Assembly (NCBI GenBank): GCA_964458615.1
Contig: CAYWJR010000007.1
Location: 1-47,834 of the forward strand
Length of the DNA stretch: 47,834 nucleotides
Origin: SHNJ01 sp964458615
GTDB lineage: Bacteria > Pseudomonadota > Alphaproteobacteria > SHNJ01
Reading direction: 5' to 3'
Shown here: positions 1-8,449 of the stretch, in pieces
How positions within the stretch are numbered: position 1 is the stretch's first letter
How the letters are laid out: every line of letters begins with the position of its first letter
Notes under the pieces: generated by a model
What the model was told of the DNA's origin: nothing
The model's input: only the letters and a program-made list of their open reading frames with translations
Databases searched by the model: none
Program-made: the position numbers and the translations under genes

Positions 1-28
1 CTTTTTTTTCATTAACAACATTTTAAAT

Positions 29-131
29 CGGTAGTACCGGTTTTGAAACACCCCAAACAAAAACCACTGAAAAACAACAATTTTATCAATATTGGCGGTT
101 TTACCGGCCGTTTATGTTAATATTGTATTAA
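29..131 (+). promoter_or_regulatory. Upstream region of the pilin-like operon with three inverted repeats
   Basis: The 165 bases before the first gene are AT-rich and hold two similar inverted repeats of the form CGGT-N3-ACCG, at 29-39 and 96-106. Each is followed by G, and they match at 10 of 12 positions. A third perfect repeat, TTAATA-N3-TATTAA, lies at 117-131. The Shine-Dalgarno run AAAAGGGGA is at 152-160. I see no convincing -35/-10 pair. The paired repeats look like operator sites for a dimeric regulator; that is inference. Confidence 0.4.
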
Positions 132-165
132 TATGCGGGTGATAGGATTTTAAAAGGGGAATAAG

Positions 166-861
166 ATGATTTTCAACAGCAACAATAACAATCCGCAATC
201 TGGATTCGGCGCGTTTGCGTATATTTTGATGTCGATCGCGTTGCTTGCGGCATTGACCGCGGCCATCAGTATCGGCGGGCGCAATAATTCCCGGCTGCAA
301 AACAACGATATTCTAGCATCGAAAATTTACGGCCAGGCATCGAAAATCCGATCGGACATTTTGTTGTGCATGACCGAAGCGCCGACACAAAATTCAACCG
401 TCGGCCCAAGCGCGTATACGCGTTTTCCCGCCTGCGGTTCTGTTGTTGAAGACACCTATTCGGAATCGGGATATTGCACCAATACCGGCAGCGCCAGCCC
501 GTTTGCCGCCAATGCGCGGAATTTAAAATGCCTGACGCCGTCCAGCGATTCGGTGTGGGACAATTCCGAAGGAAATTTTTTCCCCGAATTGATCACCGGT
601 TTCGAAGAATGGAAATATTATATTCAAACGGCCGCGGATTATCGCGGCGTTTCGTTGATGATTACATCCACCGATCGCAATCCGAACCAAGATATAGATT
701 GGGTTTTGCGCAAGGTACGGGAACGGTTCGGCCCGAACGAGGCGCAGGTTTTAATCCGCCCTGTCGGCAACGGTGGCGATGACGCCGCCGGCGTTGTAAC
801 CATGGGCCCTTGTGCCGATGCCGCTTTGTGCAACACGTTACAGGTATGGTTGGCAAGATAG
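166..861 (+). CDS. Type IV pilin-like membrane protein (paralog A)
   Basis: 231 residues. A short polar leader (Asn-rich, residues 1-13) ends in SG, then a hydrophobic helix begins FGAFAYILMSIALLAAL (14-30), followed by a long extracytoplasmic domain. This is the layout of a type IV prepilin cut between G13 and F14. The usual Glu at mature position 5 is absent. Cysteines at 68, 90, 104 and 122 match four in the next gene, and C216/C222 are extra. The AAAAGGGGA ribosome site six bases upstream fixes the start. It lies nine bases before paralog B, so they are very likely cotranscribed. Role inferred from context: a pilus or pseudopilus subunit of the VirB-like machine encoded downstream. I do not recognise a named family. 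Confidence 0.72.
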   Translation: MIFNSNNNNPQSGFGAFAYILMSIALLAALTAAISIGGRNNSRLQNNDILASKIYGQASKIRSDILLCMTEAPTQNSTVGPSAYTRFPACGSVVEDTYSESGYCTNTGSASPFAANARNLKCLTPSSDSVWDNSEGNFFPELITGFEEWKYYIQTAADYRGVSLMITSTDRNPNQDIDWVLRKVRERFGPNEAQVLIRPVGNGGDDAAGVVTMGPCADAALCNTLQVWLAR

Positions 862-870
862 GAAAAGTTT

Positions 871-1533
871 ATGAAAAACAGGTATGAATCGGGGTTCGGC
901 GTTGTTTCGGTGATATTGGGATTCATCGCCCTTTTATCCCTAAGCGCTGCGATTATGACTTATCAGGCGGGCCAAGACAGCGATACTGCGCAAGAAACGG
1001 AACAATCCACCCATATTATTCAACAGGCGCAAAATTTGCGTGATTTGGTGCGCAATTGTTCCGGCGCCATGAATACGAAAAATATTGTGGCAAGACAGCC
1101 GAACGAAGATTTTTCACAGCCATACAAACAATATCCCGGCTGCGCTTATGAAAATAATGCCGGCGTTACAACGTCCGGCGATTGCAGCCTGGGTGTTTCG
1201 GTCAATGGCGGATCGGTGTTGATGTCGAATGTAAAAAACATATGGTGTCCAGGAACTCAAAAATATTTACTGGATTCAACCCAGGGCATTTTCGATTTAA
1301 AGTCGATCGACGGATTCGGGGCTTGGAATTACAGCAAACTCGAAGAAGACGGGGTTTATATTCAAATCATATCGAACCCGGATAATTCACATTTCGCGGC
1401 CGTGTTGGAACAGGTTCGCAGCAATTTTTCCGACAACGAACTGACGGTTTCAACGACATCGAATTCCAATACCGACACCATCGGCATTTATATTTACCGG
1501 CATTTCGCATCGGCAGACGAAGGCCCAAATTAA
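871..1533 (+). CDS. Type IV pilin-like membrane protein (paralog B)
   Basis: 220 residues. The short leader ends in ESG and is followed by FGVVSVILGFIALLSLSAAI (9-28), again a prepilin-like signal (G8|F9) without Glu5. Cysteines at 63, 91, 105 and 126 have nearly the spacing of the first four in the upstream paralog. The C-terminal half keeps the same order of features: a GF-x-x-W-x-Y segment, then VLxxVRxxFxxxE before the last strand. The two genes are therefore probably a tandem duplication that diverged. The start is supported by AGGAAAAG just upstream. No function is known to me; a minor pilin or pseudopilin role is inferred. Confidence 0.7.
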   Translation: MKNRYESGFGVVSVILGFIALLSLSAAIMTYQAGQDSDTAQETEQSTHIIQQAQNLRDLVRNCSGAMNTKNIVARQPNEDFSQPYKQYPGCAYENNAGVTTSGDCSLGVSVNGGSVLMSNVKNIWCPGTQKYLLDSTQGIFDLKSIDGFGAWNYSKLEEDGVYIQIISNPDNSHFAAVLEQVRSNFSDNELTVSTTSNSNTDTIGIYIYRHFASADEGPN

Positions 1534-1592
1534 ACTGATTTTAGGGCGGTTTTGACCTTATTCTGCCATTCCGGCAAAAATCTGTTGATGGA

Positions 1593-1604
1593 CGAAATTA
1601 CCGG
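1593..1604 (+). promoter_or_regulatory. Partial copy of the CGGT-N3-ACCG site before the VirB10-like gene
   Basis: In the 198-base gap between paralog B and the VirB10-like gene, CGAAATTACCGG matches 9 of 12 positions of the site at 96-107. A T-rich stretch (1605-1620) follows. I see no clear hairpin terminator. This weak match supports a separate promoter for the downstream genes only in combination with the other copies. Confidence 0.25.
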
Positions 1605-1731
1605 CTTTTTTTCGTTTTTTACTATATTAAATCCCCGCGATCCGTGTAAAATACCTGGTAATAAAATACAAAGTGGCTTGGTTTGGGCCTGACTTTTGTT
1701 TTGGCAACATCATTTTTTCATCGGATTCCGC

Positions 1732-3243
1732 ATGGCATTTCGTTTAAACAATTTCCGTTCCCGCATATTGCTTCCCATGCTGCGGTTGACTCTGGCTTTG
1801 TTGATGACAATTTCAATCTCCGCTTGTGGCGAAGATGAAAAACAGGCGGCGCCTGCGCCGACTCCGGAACAAACCGGCGCCGCAATTCCGACATCTCCGG
1901 TTGGTCCTGCGGTTATTCAAACATTAAAACCCGCCAAAATGGTCGTCCGCCCGTCGAGCGTTCGCATGGGGCCGTTATTGCCCGGCAGCAGCGAAACGAA
2001 AACCATTACCATTTCCAATGAAGGCGAAGAAGTTTTGACCATCAACGAAATCCGGCTTGATTCCGATCCTACGGAACTTAGTGCTGCGGGATCGTGCTTG
2101 GAATCGTCGCCGAAAATTTTGGCGAAATCCGAATCTTGCGATTTCAGTTTGCTGTTCGTTCCTGTCCAGGCAGGCGGCGAAATACAGGGTGAAATTGTCA
2201 TCACGCCCGAAGGCGACAATCCGCCGGCCTTTATTCCAATTGTTGCCGTCAAGGCGGTTCCGCCACCTGTGCCACAGGCTCCGCCGCCAACCGTATATGC
2301 CCCTTCGCCTGCATTGGAAAATGCAGTCAATTTGTATCGCCAACGCCGTGGCGGCCAAATGGTCGTATTAGAAAGCGATCCGGAATCCGATCCCGGCAAT
2401 TCGCAACCGATCACCCGCGATCAGGATTACACGCCGATCGGGTTCGCGCCGACCATTTCCACATTGCCGGTTGACCGGTCGCGTTTGGTAACGGCCGATA
2501 AATATATTCCGGCCGTGTTGGAAAACACCATCAATTCGCAATTGCCGGGTGGCCGCATCGTGGGTGTGGTTGAAAACCACGTTTATGGCGGCGACGGCAG
2601 ATACGTATTGTTGCCCGCCGGGTCCCGTGCCATCGGCGTTTATGAATCGCTGGGTCGCCAGGGCGATACCAGATTGAAAGCCAGCTTTGTTCGCGTTATG
2701 CGCCCGGATGGCGCGGCGATTGCAATCGAAGGCGATCCCGCCGCCGATGCGATGGGACGGCTTGGGTTGATCGGCGATGTCGACAACCGGTATTTCGACC
2801 GTTTTGCGGGACCATTGTTGATCAGTTTGATTAACGCAGTCGGCACGTACGCCACCGCGCCCGAAACCATTATCAGTTCCGATGGCGTCGGCAACGTGAC
2901 CACCAGCCAAACTTTATCCGCCGAAGAACAGGCATATCAAAATTTCGCAACCGATTTGTCGTTTGTATCGCAACGTTTGGTCGAAGAAAATTTAAACTTG
3001 GCGCCGATCATCACCGTTCCCGGCGGAACCAGATTTTATATCATGCCGACACGCGATATTATGTTACAGGGTTACACGTTGGTTGGCGTTCCGATCAACC
3101 GCGACGCGGCGCAACAAATCGCCAATGCCGGCGGCGGCGACCCTGGATCGGCGGTTCCAAGATCGTCTTCATCCGTGCCACAGGAAACGCCTGCGCCGCC
3201 AACACCGAATCGCGCCGGCGCACAGCCTGGTTACGCGCCGTAA
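1732..3243 (+). CDS. VirB10/TrbI-like lipoprotein with an N-terminal Ig-like (ASH) domain
   Basis: 503 residues from the ATG at 1732; an in-frame TTG at 1696 and an ATG at 1777 are alternatives. A basic n-region and hydrophobic stretch end in ISAC, a lipobox with Cys32. After a Pro-rich linker, residues about 70-172 form an Ig-like repeat of the ASH/HYDIN or DUF1573 type (PGSSETKTITISNEGEE, then DFSLLFVP) with two cysteines (122, 136). A Pro-rich hinge follows, then the VirB10 C-terminal domain, about 265-475 (GGRIVGVVENHVYG, YVLLPAGSRAIGVYES, MRPDGAAIAIEG, GLIGDVDNRYFDR). Typical VirB10 is anchored by an inner-membrane helix and has no lipobox. Here the protein is probably an outer-membrane or periplasmic lipoprotein of the secretion channel. 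VirB11 starts nine bases after its stop. Confidence 0.82.
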   Translation: MAFRLNNFRSRILLPMLRLTLALLMTISISACGEDEKQAAPAPTPEQTGAAIPTSPVGPAVIQTLKPAKMVVRPSSVRMGPLLPGSSETKTITISNEGEEVLTINEIRLDSDPTELSAAGSCLESSPKILAKSESCDFSLLFVPVQAGGEIQGEIVITPEGDNPPAFIPIVAVKAVPPPVPQAPPPTVYAPSPALENAVNLYRQRRGGQMVVLESDPESDPGNSQPITRDQDYTPIGFAPTISTLPVDRSRLVTADKYIPAVLENTINSQLPGGRIVGVVENHVYGGDGRYVLLPAGSRAIGVYESLGRQGDTRLKASFVRVMRPDGAAIAIEGDPAADAMGRLGLIGDVDNRYFDRFAGPLLISLINAVGTYATAPETIISSDGVGNVTTSQTLSAEEQAYQNFATDLSFVSQRLVEENLNLAPIITVPGGTRFYIMPTRDIMLQGYTLVGVPINRDAAQQIANAGGGDPGSAVPRSSSSVPQETPAPPTPNRAGAQPGYAP

Positions 3244-3252
3244 TGCAGAATT

Positions 3253-4263
3253 ATGACCGGTTTAGGCAATGAACTTTTATTTCAGGCACTAAAGCCTCTG
3301 GCGCTGTATTACGAGCGTCCGGGAATAGAAGAAGTCGCCATAAACCGCCCAAATGAAATTTGGACCAAAACCGGCAGCGGATGGACATCCGAAGAAGCCC
3401 CGGAAATAACATATAAATATATTTTGGCTTTGTGCCGTTTGTTGGCCAATATCACCGAACAGGATTTTGACCGCGACCGCGTGCCGATTTTGGCCGCCAC
3501 ATTGCCCGGCGGGCACCGGTTTCAAGCGATTATCGGCCCAAACGTGCGGTATGAAATCGCCGACACCCAAGGCATGGCGATTTGTATCCGATGTTTTAAA
3601 AAAGAAAAAAAATTCTCGCTCGCCGATTACATGTTGCGCCCGGGCGAGGAATTGTCGGAAATGCCGGATCACGCCGTCAAGCGCCGCAAATACGCCGAAA
3701 CGCCATACGAAGATTTGATCGGCGCGGTGTCGCATGGCGAAGCGGTTTTAATTTCCGGCGCAACGGCGACCGGGAAAACCACATTTTTAAATGCGTTGGT
3801 TGAATTTATTCCCCGCGATCGCCGCATTATTACGGTCGAAGACACGCGCGAGGTTCTATTGCCGCATGTTAACCGGGTGCATTTGATTATCTCGCGCACC
3901 AGTTCCGCCAACCAAGTCAGTTATTCGCATATTCTGGATTCGGTGGTGCGTCTTACCCCGGATGCGATTATTTGCGGTGAAATTTCGGTCGGCAACGTCA
4001 AAAGCATTTACCGCCTTATGACAACCGGCCATTCCAATTTCTTTGCCACCATCCACGCCGACAGCCCGCAAATGGCGATCAAGGCGTTTTGGCAGAATTT
4101 AACCCAGAACGACATCAATATGGATCCCAAGGCGGCGATTGAAATTATATCCATGGCGTTCGGCCGAATCGTGCAAATCGACCGCAGTTCGGGTCAACGC
4201 ATTATCACCGGCGTCGAAGTTCCCGACATGGTCGAAGAAGTATTGCGGGATGTGTTGCGGTAA
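3253..4263 (+). CDS. virB11: VirB11-family secretion ATPase
   Basis: 336 residues, the usual length of the family. Walker A is SGATATGKTT (168-177), the Asp box TVEDTRE is at 194-200, Walker B is DAIICGEI (237-244), and the His box is ATIHAD (265-270). The stretch LPHVNRVHL after the Asp box is characteristic of VirB11 rather than PilT or GspE. VirB11 proteins form hexameric rings at the cytoplasmic face of type IV secretion systems and work with VirB4 and VirD4 in pilus assembly and substrate transfer. It follows the VirB10-like gene by nine bases and was probably cotranscribed with it. It converges on the GspE-like gene, with only 15 bases between stops and no visible terminator. Confidence 0.93.
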   Translation: MTGLGNELLFQALKPLALYYERPGIEEVAINRPNEIWTKTGSGWTSEEAPEITYKYILALCRLLANITEQDFDRDRVPILAATLPGGHRFQAIIGPNVRYEIADTQGMAICIRCFKKEKKFSLADYMLRPGEELSEMPDHAVKRRKYAETPYEDLIGAVSHGEAVLISGATATGKTTFLNALVEFIPRDRRIITVEDTREVLLPHVNRVHLIISRTSSANQVSYSHILDSVVRLTPDAIICGEISVGNVKSIYRLMTTGHSNFFATIHADSPQMAIKAFWQNLTQNDINMDPKAAIEIISMAFGRIVQIDRSSGQRIITGVEVPDMVEEVLRDVLR

Positions 4264-4278
4264 AAATTTTGAATAAAT

Positions 4279-5439
4279 TTACGTTACCGAATGCAATACG
4301 TCCATATAATCCAAATCGCCCTTGGCCACCAATTCCAAACCATATTCCGCCATGGTGCGCATGCCTTTTTGTTTGGCGATTTTGTTCAGCGAACTTAAAT
4401 TCGGCTGCGCGATGATAACGTCGCGCACATCGTCGTCCAAAATCAACAATTCGCCGACCGGCAAACGGCCTTTGAATCCTGTGTCCGAACAAACGGGGCA
4501 TCCGCCGGGTTTGTAAATATGCTTCGGCGCCTTTGCGCCAAGCGATTTTATAAGCGAATCGGGAGCGGGGGTTTGAACCTTGCAATCGCCGCATAATTTT
4601 CGCACCAAACGCTGCGCATAAACTGCGGTCAGGCTATTGCTGACGTCGATTGCCGGAACGCCCATATTAATCAGGCGCAAAATACTCGACACCGCGCTGT
4701 TGGTGTGCAGTGTGGTTAAAACCAAATGGCCTGTCATGCTGGCTTCGATGGCGATTTCGGCGGCGTCCAATTCACGGCATTCGCCGATTAAAATAACGTC
4801 CGGGTCGTGCCGCAATACGCCGCGCAGAACATTGGCATACGTTACGTTATGCCGGGGATCCATTTTGATTTGGCTTAGGCCGGAAACTTTGTATTCGATC
4901 GGATCTTCGACCGTTATGATTTTTGATTCGCCGTCGTTTATTTCCTGAATCGCCGCATACAATGTCGATGTTTTCCCCGATCCTGTGGGGCCTGTTACCA
5001 AAATCAATCCCATCGATTTTTTAACGCAGAATTCCAATCCTTCGCGGATGTGATCGTCGAATCCCAATTGTTTTAAACCGAACGTTTCCGGCGACGATCC
5101 CAAAATTCGTATGACCAGATCGTCCGAACCTTGGGTTGGTAGAACGCTCAGGCGCATAACGATTTTTTGCGCGCCCAGATCGAATTCGAATCTGCCTTCG
5201 CCGGTTCTGCCGCTGTGTTCGGGATCAAGCCCGCTGATAAATTTGATGCGGCGGATTAATAATGTCATGCGGTCGATTGGAAACCGCGCCCATTCGCGCA
5301 TCGTGCCTTCGATCCGGACGCGGATAATGCCTTCCAAACCCCGGTTTTCCAAATGTATATCGGATGCTTTATGTTTCAGGCATTTTTCAACAAAAGCGTC
5401 CAAATAATCTTTGGCCGTTTCAAAACCTTCGATGAACAT
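4279..5439 (-). CDS. Compact GspE/PilB-type assembly ATPase
   Basis: 386 residues. Walker A TGPTGSGKTSTLYAA begins at 149, the Asp box TVEDPIEY at 177, Walker B VILIGE at 215 and the His box LTTLHTNSA at 241. A four-cysteine zinc motif, C283-x2-C286 and C314-x2-C317, is typical of GspE and PilB and missing from PilT retraction ATPases. The long N1 domain of full-length GspE/PilB is absent, leaving about 130 residues before Walker A. The family powers extension of type IV pili, type II pseudopili and related thin pili. It starts immediately after the stop of the pilin-like gene upstream (TAA then ATG, no gap), so the two are translationally coupled. That pairing argues this ATPase assembles the pilin-like subunit. 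Confidence 0.9.
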   Translation of the reverse strand: MFIEGFETAKDYLDAFVEKCLKHKASDIHLENRGLEGIIRVRIEGTMREWARFPIDRMTLLIRRIKFISGLDPEHSGRTGEGRFEFDLGAQKIVMRLSVLPTQGSDDLVIRILGSSPETFGLKQLGFDDHIREGLEFCVKKSMGLILVTGPTGSGKTSTLYAAIQEINDGESKIITVEDPIEYKVSGLSQIKMDPRHNVTYANVLRGVLRHDPDVILIGECRELDAAEIAIEASMTGHLVLTTLHTNSAVSSILRLINMGVPAIDVSNSLTAVYAQRLVRKLCGDCKVQTPAPDSLIKSLGAKAPKHIYKPGGCPVCSDTGFKGRLPVGELLILDDDVRDVIIAQPNLSSLNKIAKQKGMRTMAEYGLELVAKGDLDYMDVLHSVT

Positions 5440-6231
5440 TTACTGACCTTCCATCACAAAAGAATAAAATATGTAATGCGTTCCCCAGGCGTCTATCACA
5501 CAGCCGCCTTCTGGACGAATCGTAGACGAACTGATGCCGATGGTCGGGCGTTGCCCGCCTGCGATGTCCATCGACACGGTGCTGTTGACGCTTGATGTAA
5601 ACGACAATCCTGCGTTTTCGGGTTCGGCAGTTATAGGTGTTCCGTTCAATAAATTATTTACATGCTGGCAAATTTCTTTGCGAAGGCTGCGCGTTGCGAT
5701 CATCGATGCGCGTCCCGCCATTTCCGGGTGATCCGTATATGAAGTAACGTTCCAATATCCCCAAGGCGATTTTATCAATGCGTTGGTGCCGCTTTCACGC
5801 AAAAACGCGGTATCTGGCAAATTGGGCGGCGTCGCATATCCATAATTTTGCGGATTGTATAAACAATCGGATGGCATCGGGGTGAATTCATTGCAGTTTT
5901 TAATCAAACCCCACGATAAACCATACGATCCCGCGCCGGGGTAGCCGCTTGGGATTCCCAATAAAACGCGGTCACGTCGCACGCCGTTCATTACAAAACG
6001 ATCGATAGCGGTTTTTAAGTTTGTGGCTTCGTTAATAAGAGAGCTGGCAATTACTCTGGTATCTTCGCGGCGTGGTCCCATCAATACCGATCTTGAACTG
6101 ATGGCCATCCCGGTTACAATCGCAGCGATCAGTATAACGGCAAGCAATATGGTGCCGATGGCAAAACCCGATGCGGAATTTTTGGTATATCGATAAACAA
6201 AAAAGTTCCTAATATATTGAAAAATATACAT
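5440..6231 (-). CDS. Third pilin-like membrane protein, coupled to the GspE-type ATPase
   Basis: 263 residues from the ATG at 6231, preceded by AAGAGA at a good distance; an in-frame ATG at 6252 lacks a comparable site. The leader is basic and aromatic (22 residues) and ends SASG, followed by FAIGTILLAVILIAAIVTGM, so a prepilin-like cut at G22|F23 is plausible. Glu5 is absent, as in the two pilin-like proteins at the start of the window. The rest is predicted extracytoplasmic, with few cysteines, a Gly/Pro/Tyr-rich middle and an aromatic C-terminus. It is not obviously homologous to the other two beyond the N-terminus. Being joined to an assembly ATPase, it is the best candidate for the main pilin; that is inference. 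Confidence 0.68.
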   Translation of the reverse strand: MYIFQYIRNFFVYRYTKNSASGFAIGTILLAVILIAAIVTGMAISSRSVLMGPRREDTRVIASSLINEATNLKTAIDRFVMNGVRRDRVLLGIPSGYPGAGSYGLSWGLIKNCNEFTPMPSDCLYNPQNYGYATPPNLPDTAFLRESGTNALIKSPWGYWNVTSYTDHPEMAGRASMIATRSLRKEICQHVNNLLNGTPITAEPENAGLSFTSSVNSTVSMDIAGGQRPTIGISSSTIRPEGGCVIDAWGTHYIFYSFVMEGQ

Positions 6232-6296
6232 AATATCTCTTTTGGGCGGCATGGATTCCGTTACAAATTTTTAATGCAAACATGATATTATTTGAC

Positions 6297-6341
6297 CCGG
6301 TAAAACAACGCTTCAAATTATTGTTATAAACATAGTATAAT
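6297..6341 (+). promoter_or_regulatory. Promoter of the coupling-protein gene with a shared upstream motif
   Basis: In the divergent gap between the third pilin gene and the VirD4-like gene, TTCAAA (6312-6317) and TATAAT (6336-6341) are 18 bases apart. This is a good sigma-70-type promoter for the plus strand, leaving a leader of roughly 70 bases. Just upstream, 6297-6308 read on the minus strand is TTGTTTTACCGG. It matches 10 of 12 positions of the inverted-repeat site at 96-107 before the pilin-like operon, so the two promoters may share a regulator. Confidence 0.5.
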
Positions 6342-6416
6342 GTAGATTGAAATAGCGATTGGAATCAATAAATTAGCTACATCGGAATTTTTTTATAAAT
6401 AGACCAGGAAACCTAA

Positions 6417-8432
6417 GTGTCGAAAATATTTGCCAAAGAAAAAGACAAAGCCGTCCGTTGGGTTCAAATGACCGTATTGTGGTCGTTTGTCGCCCTTATA
6501 GTGACGCTTCCTTTGGGGTATCCGATCGAAATGATGGTGCAGAACGGATTCAACAAACGGATGGTCAGTTGGGTCATAAACGATTATTTCGGCAATTTGC
6601 TGGCACGTTCACCGGATGGATCGGGATTATTTTGGGTCGGCGAATATAAAAATTGGGTTTCATCGGTCAGCGCGCGCGATTCATTTCCGCCGATTGGATT
6701 CATCACGCCGTTTTTGTTGTTCTTGTTTATTTTGTTCACCGGAATCGGCGCCAATCCATATCCATTCAACCCGATGCACAAAGGGGGCGCACGCAAAGCC
6801 CGTGACGAAGACGTCAAGGAAATGGGTTTGTTCGACGGCTGGATTATGGTTCTGGGCATGCGCGGCAACAAATTGCTGATGTTCAGCGAAACTTTGTCCG
6901 CTTTGTGCGTTGCACCTCCGGGAACCGGTAAAACCGTCGGCATCGTTGTGCCGACTATTTTCACTTGTAACGAAGTATCGATGGTTATCAACGATGTGAA
7001 ACCGGAATTGGCCGACATTACATCCGGCTACCGTTCGAAATTCAGCGTTTGTTTGCGGCTTGAATGGGCGGCATCCGACAGGCCTGAAGAAGGCATTTTC
7101 TATCCGCGCTGGAATCCATTATCGCCGAAATCCATTCCCGAAGTCGGCCCGAACCGCGATTTGTATATCGACCGTTTGGTCAACGTCATCGTCGAAGAAC
7201 CGAAAGGCGATGCCGATCCGCACTGGACCAAAAAAGGCCGCGCCGCATTGGCGGGGTTCATTCATTTCTTGGTATCCAAGGCCGAAACCGGCAATTACGA
7301 CGGCATTCCGGAACAATGGTATGGCGAAGAAGCATGCTTGCCGATGCTGCTCGATTGGATTACCGAGGCGACGCTTGCGGCGCAAGACGAAATCGAACGT
7401 CTTCGCCAAGAAGACCCGAACGCGGCCTTGTTCGCAGATCCGATTAAAAATTACATGTTGATGGCGGTCAAAGAAGCGCGCAACAACGGTTATGCGCCGC
7501 GATGCGTTTTGGAATTGACCCAATTGGCCAACACGCCGGACAAAGAACGCGGATCGATTTTATCGACCATGGACGCCGGTTTGAATATTTTCAAAAACTC
7601 CGCCGTGCGCGCGCGCACTTGCAAAAGCGATTTTGCTTTCCTCGACGTACGCGGAATCAAAGATCCATCCGACGGCAAAATGAAACCGTTGACATTGTAT
7701 TTGTGCGTCAACCAAGAAGACGCCAAGGCGCTGGGTGTTATCACCGGCCTTTTGGTCGAAACTTTGTCGGCGTTTTTGGTCGCGCACCGCCCAAACAGCC
7801 GTACGCGCAACGGCGAACAAGTAGGCCCGTATCCGGTGATGTTCGTGTTGGACGAATTCCCGCAAATGCCGAAATTGCAGGCGTTGATCGACGGCCCGGC
7901 CGTTGGACGCGGCCAAAAAGTATGTTATTTGATGATCGGCCAGGATTTGGGCCAGGTTGCCGCCGTTTATGGCAAGGATCAAACCGAAACAATTATTTCG
8001 ACCACAGCCGCCAAAATCATCTTGCCGCTGAATAACGAAAACACCGCCGACCGTTTTTCGAAAATGATCGGCGGTTCGACCGATCGCGATTGGTCCGATT
8101 CCAGAACCGAAGGTTTGTCGAAAAACGCCAACCCATTCGCGGTACAACGCAGTTATAACTGGGTCAACCAGCCATTATACGGTATCAACGATTTTATGAC
8201 GCAGCCAAAAGGCACGCATGTTCTATTGTATCAGAATTTTTCGCGTTTCCCGATCGTTTGCGACACGCCATATTATTTTAAACACGCCCGGTTTAAACAC
8301 CTGGTGAATCCGGAAAACGGGGGCAAGTATCCGCCTGCCGCGCCAATGCCTCAATGGATGGTGGAAAAAAGACTGAAAGAAGAAGGATACATAGAAATTC
8401 CGCAAGACCAGCTTGAAGCGGCGGCGGAATAA
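6417..8432 (+). CDS. virD4: VirD4/TraG-family type IV coupling ATPase
   Basis: 671 residues, starting at GTG with AGGAA six bases upstream. Two N-terminal membrane helices (about 17-40 and 94-112) flank a periplasmic loop. The cytoplasmic ATPase has Walker A APPGTGKT (166-173) and Walker B VMFVLDEFPQM (474-484), with the family's GRGQKVCYLMIGQD strand after it. These hexameric proteins recruit substrates, DNA-protein complexes or effectors, to the type IV secretion channel. No relaxase or VirB4, VirB6, VirB8 or VirB9 gene is in view, so either they lie elsewhere or the machine is reduced. The neighbours suggest a shared system with the VirB10-like and VirB11 genes. Confidence 0.92.
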   Translation: MSKIFAKEKDKAVRWVQMTVLWSFVALIVTLPLGYPIEMMVQNGFNKRMVSWVINDYFGNLLARSPDGSGLFWVGEYKNWVSSVSARDSFPPIGFITPFLLFLFILFTGIGANPYPFNPMHKGGARKARDEDVKEMGLFDGWIMVLGMRGNKLLMFSETLSALCVAPPGTGKTVGIVVPTIFTCNEVSMVINDVKPELADITSGYRSKFSVCLRLEWAASDRPEEGIFYPRWNPLSPKSIPEVGPNRDLYIDRLVNVIVEEPKGDADPHWTKKGRAALAGFIHFLVSKAETGNYDGIPEQWYGEEACLPMLLDWITEATLAAQDEIERLRQEDPNAALFADPIKNYMLMAVKEARNNGYAPRCVLELTQLANTPDKERGSILSTMDAGLNIFKNSAVRARTCKSDFAFLDVRGIKDPSDGKMKPLTLYLCVNQEDAKALGVITGLLVETLSAFLVAHRPNSRTRNGEQVGPYPVMFVLDEFPQMPKLQALIDGPAVGRGQKVCYLMIGQDLGQVAAVYGKDQTETIISTTAAKIILPLNNENTADRFSKMIGGSTDRDWSDSRTEGLSKNANPFAVQRSYNWVNQPLYGINDFMTQPKGTHVLLYQNFSRFPIVCDTPYYFKHARFKHLVNPENGGKYPPAAPMPQWMVEKRLKEEGYIEIPQDQLEAAAE

Positions 8433-8449
8433 AGACGTTTTAAAAACTG

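Noticed and set aside
166..8432. A conjugative element
   Set aside because: A coupling protein and VirB-like parts are present, but no relaxase, oriT-like structure, partition or integration gene is in view.
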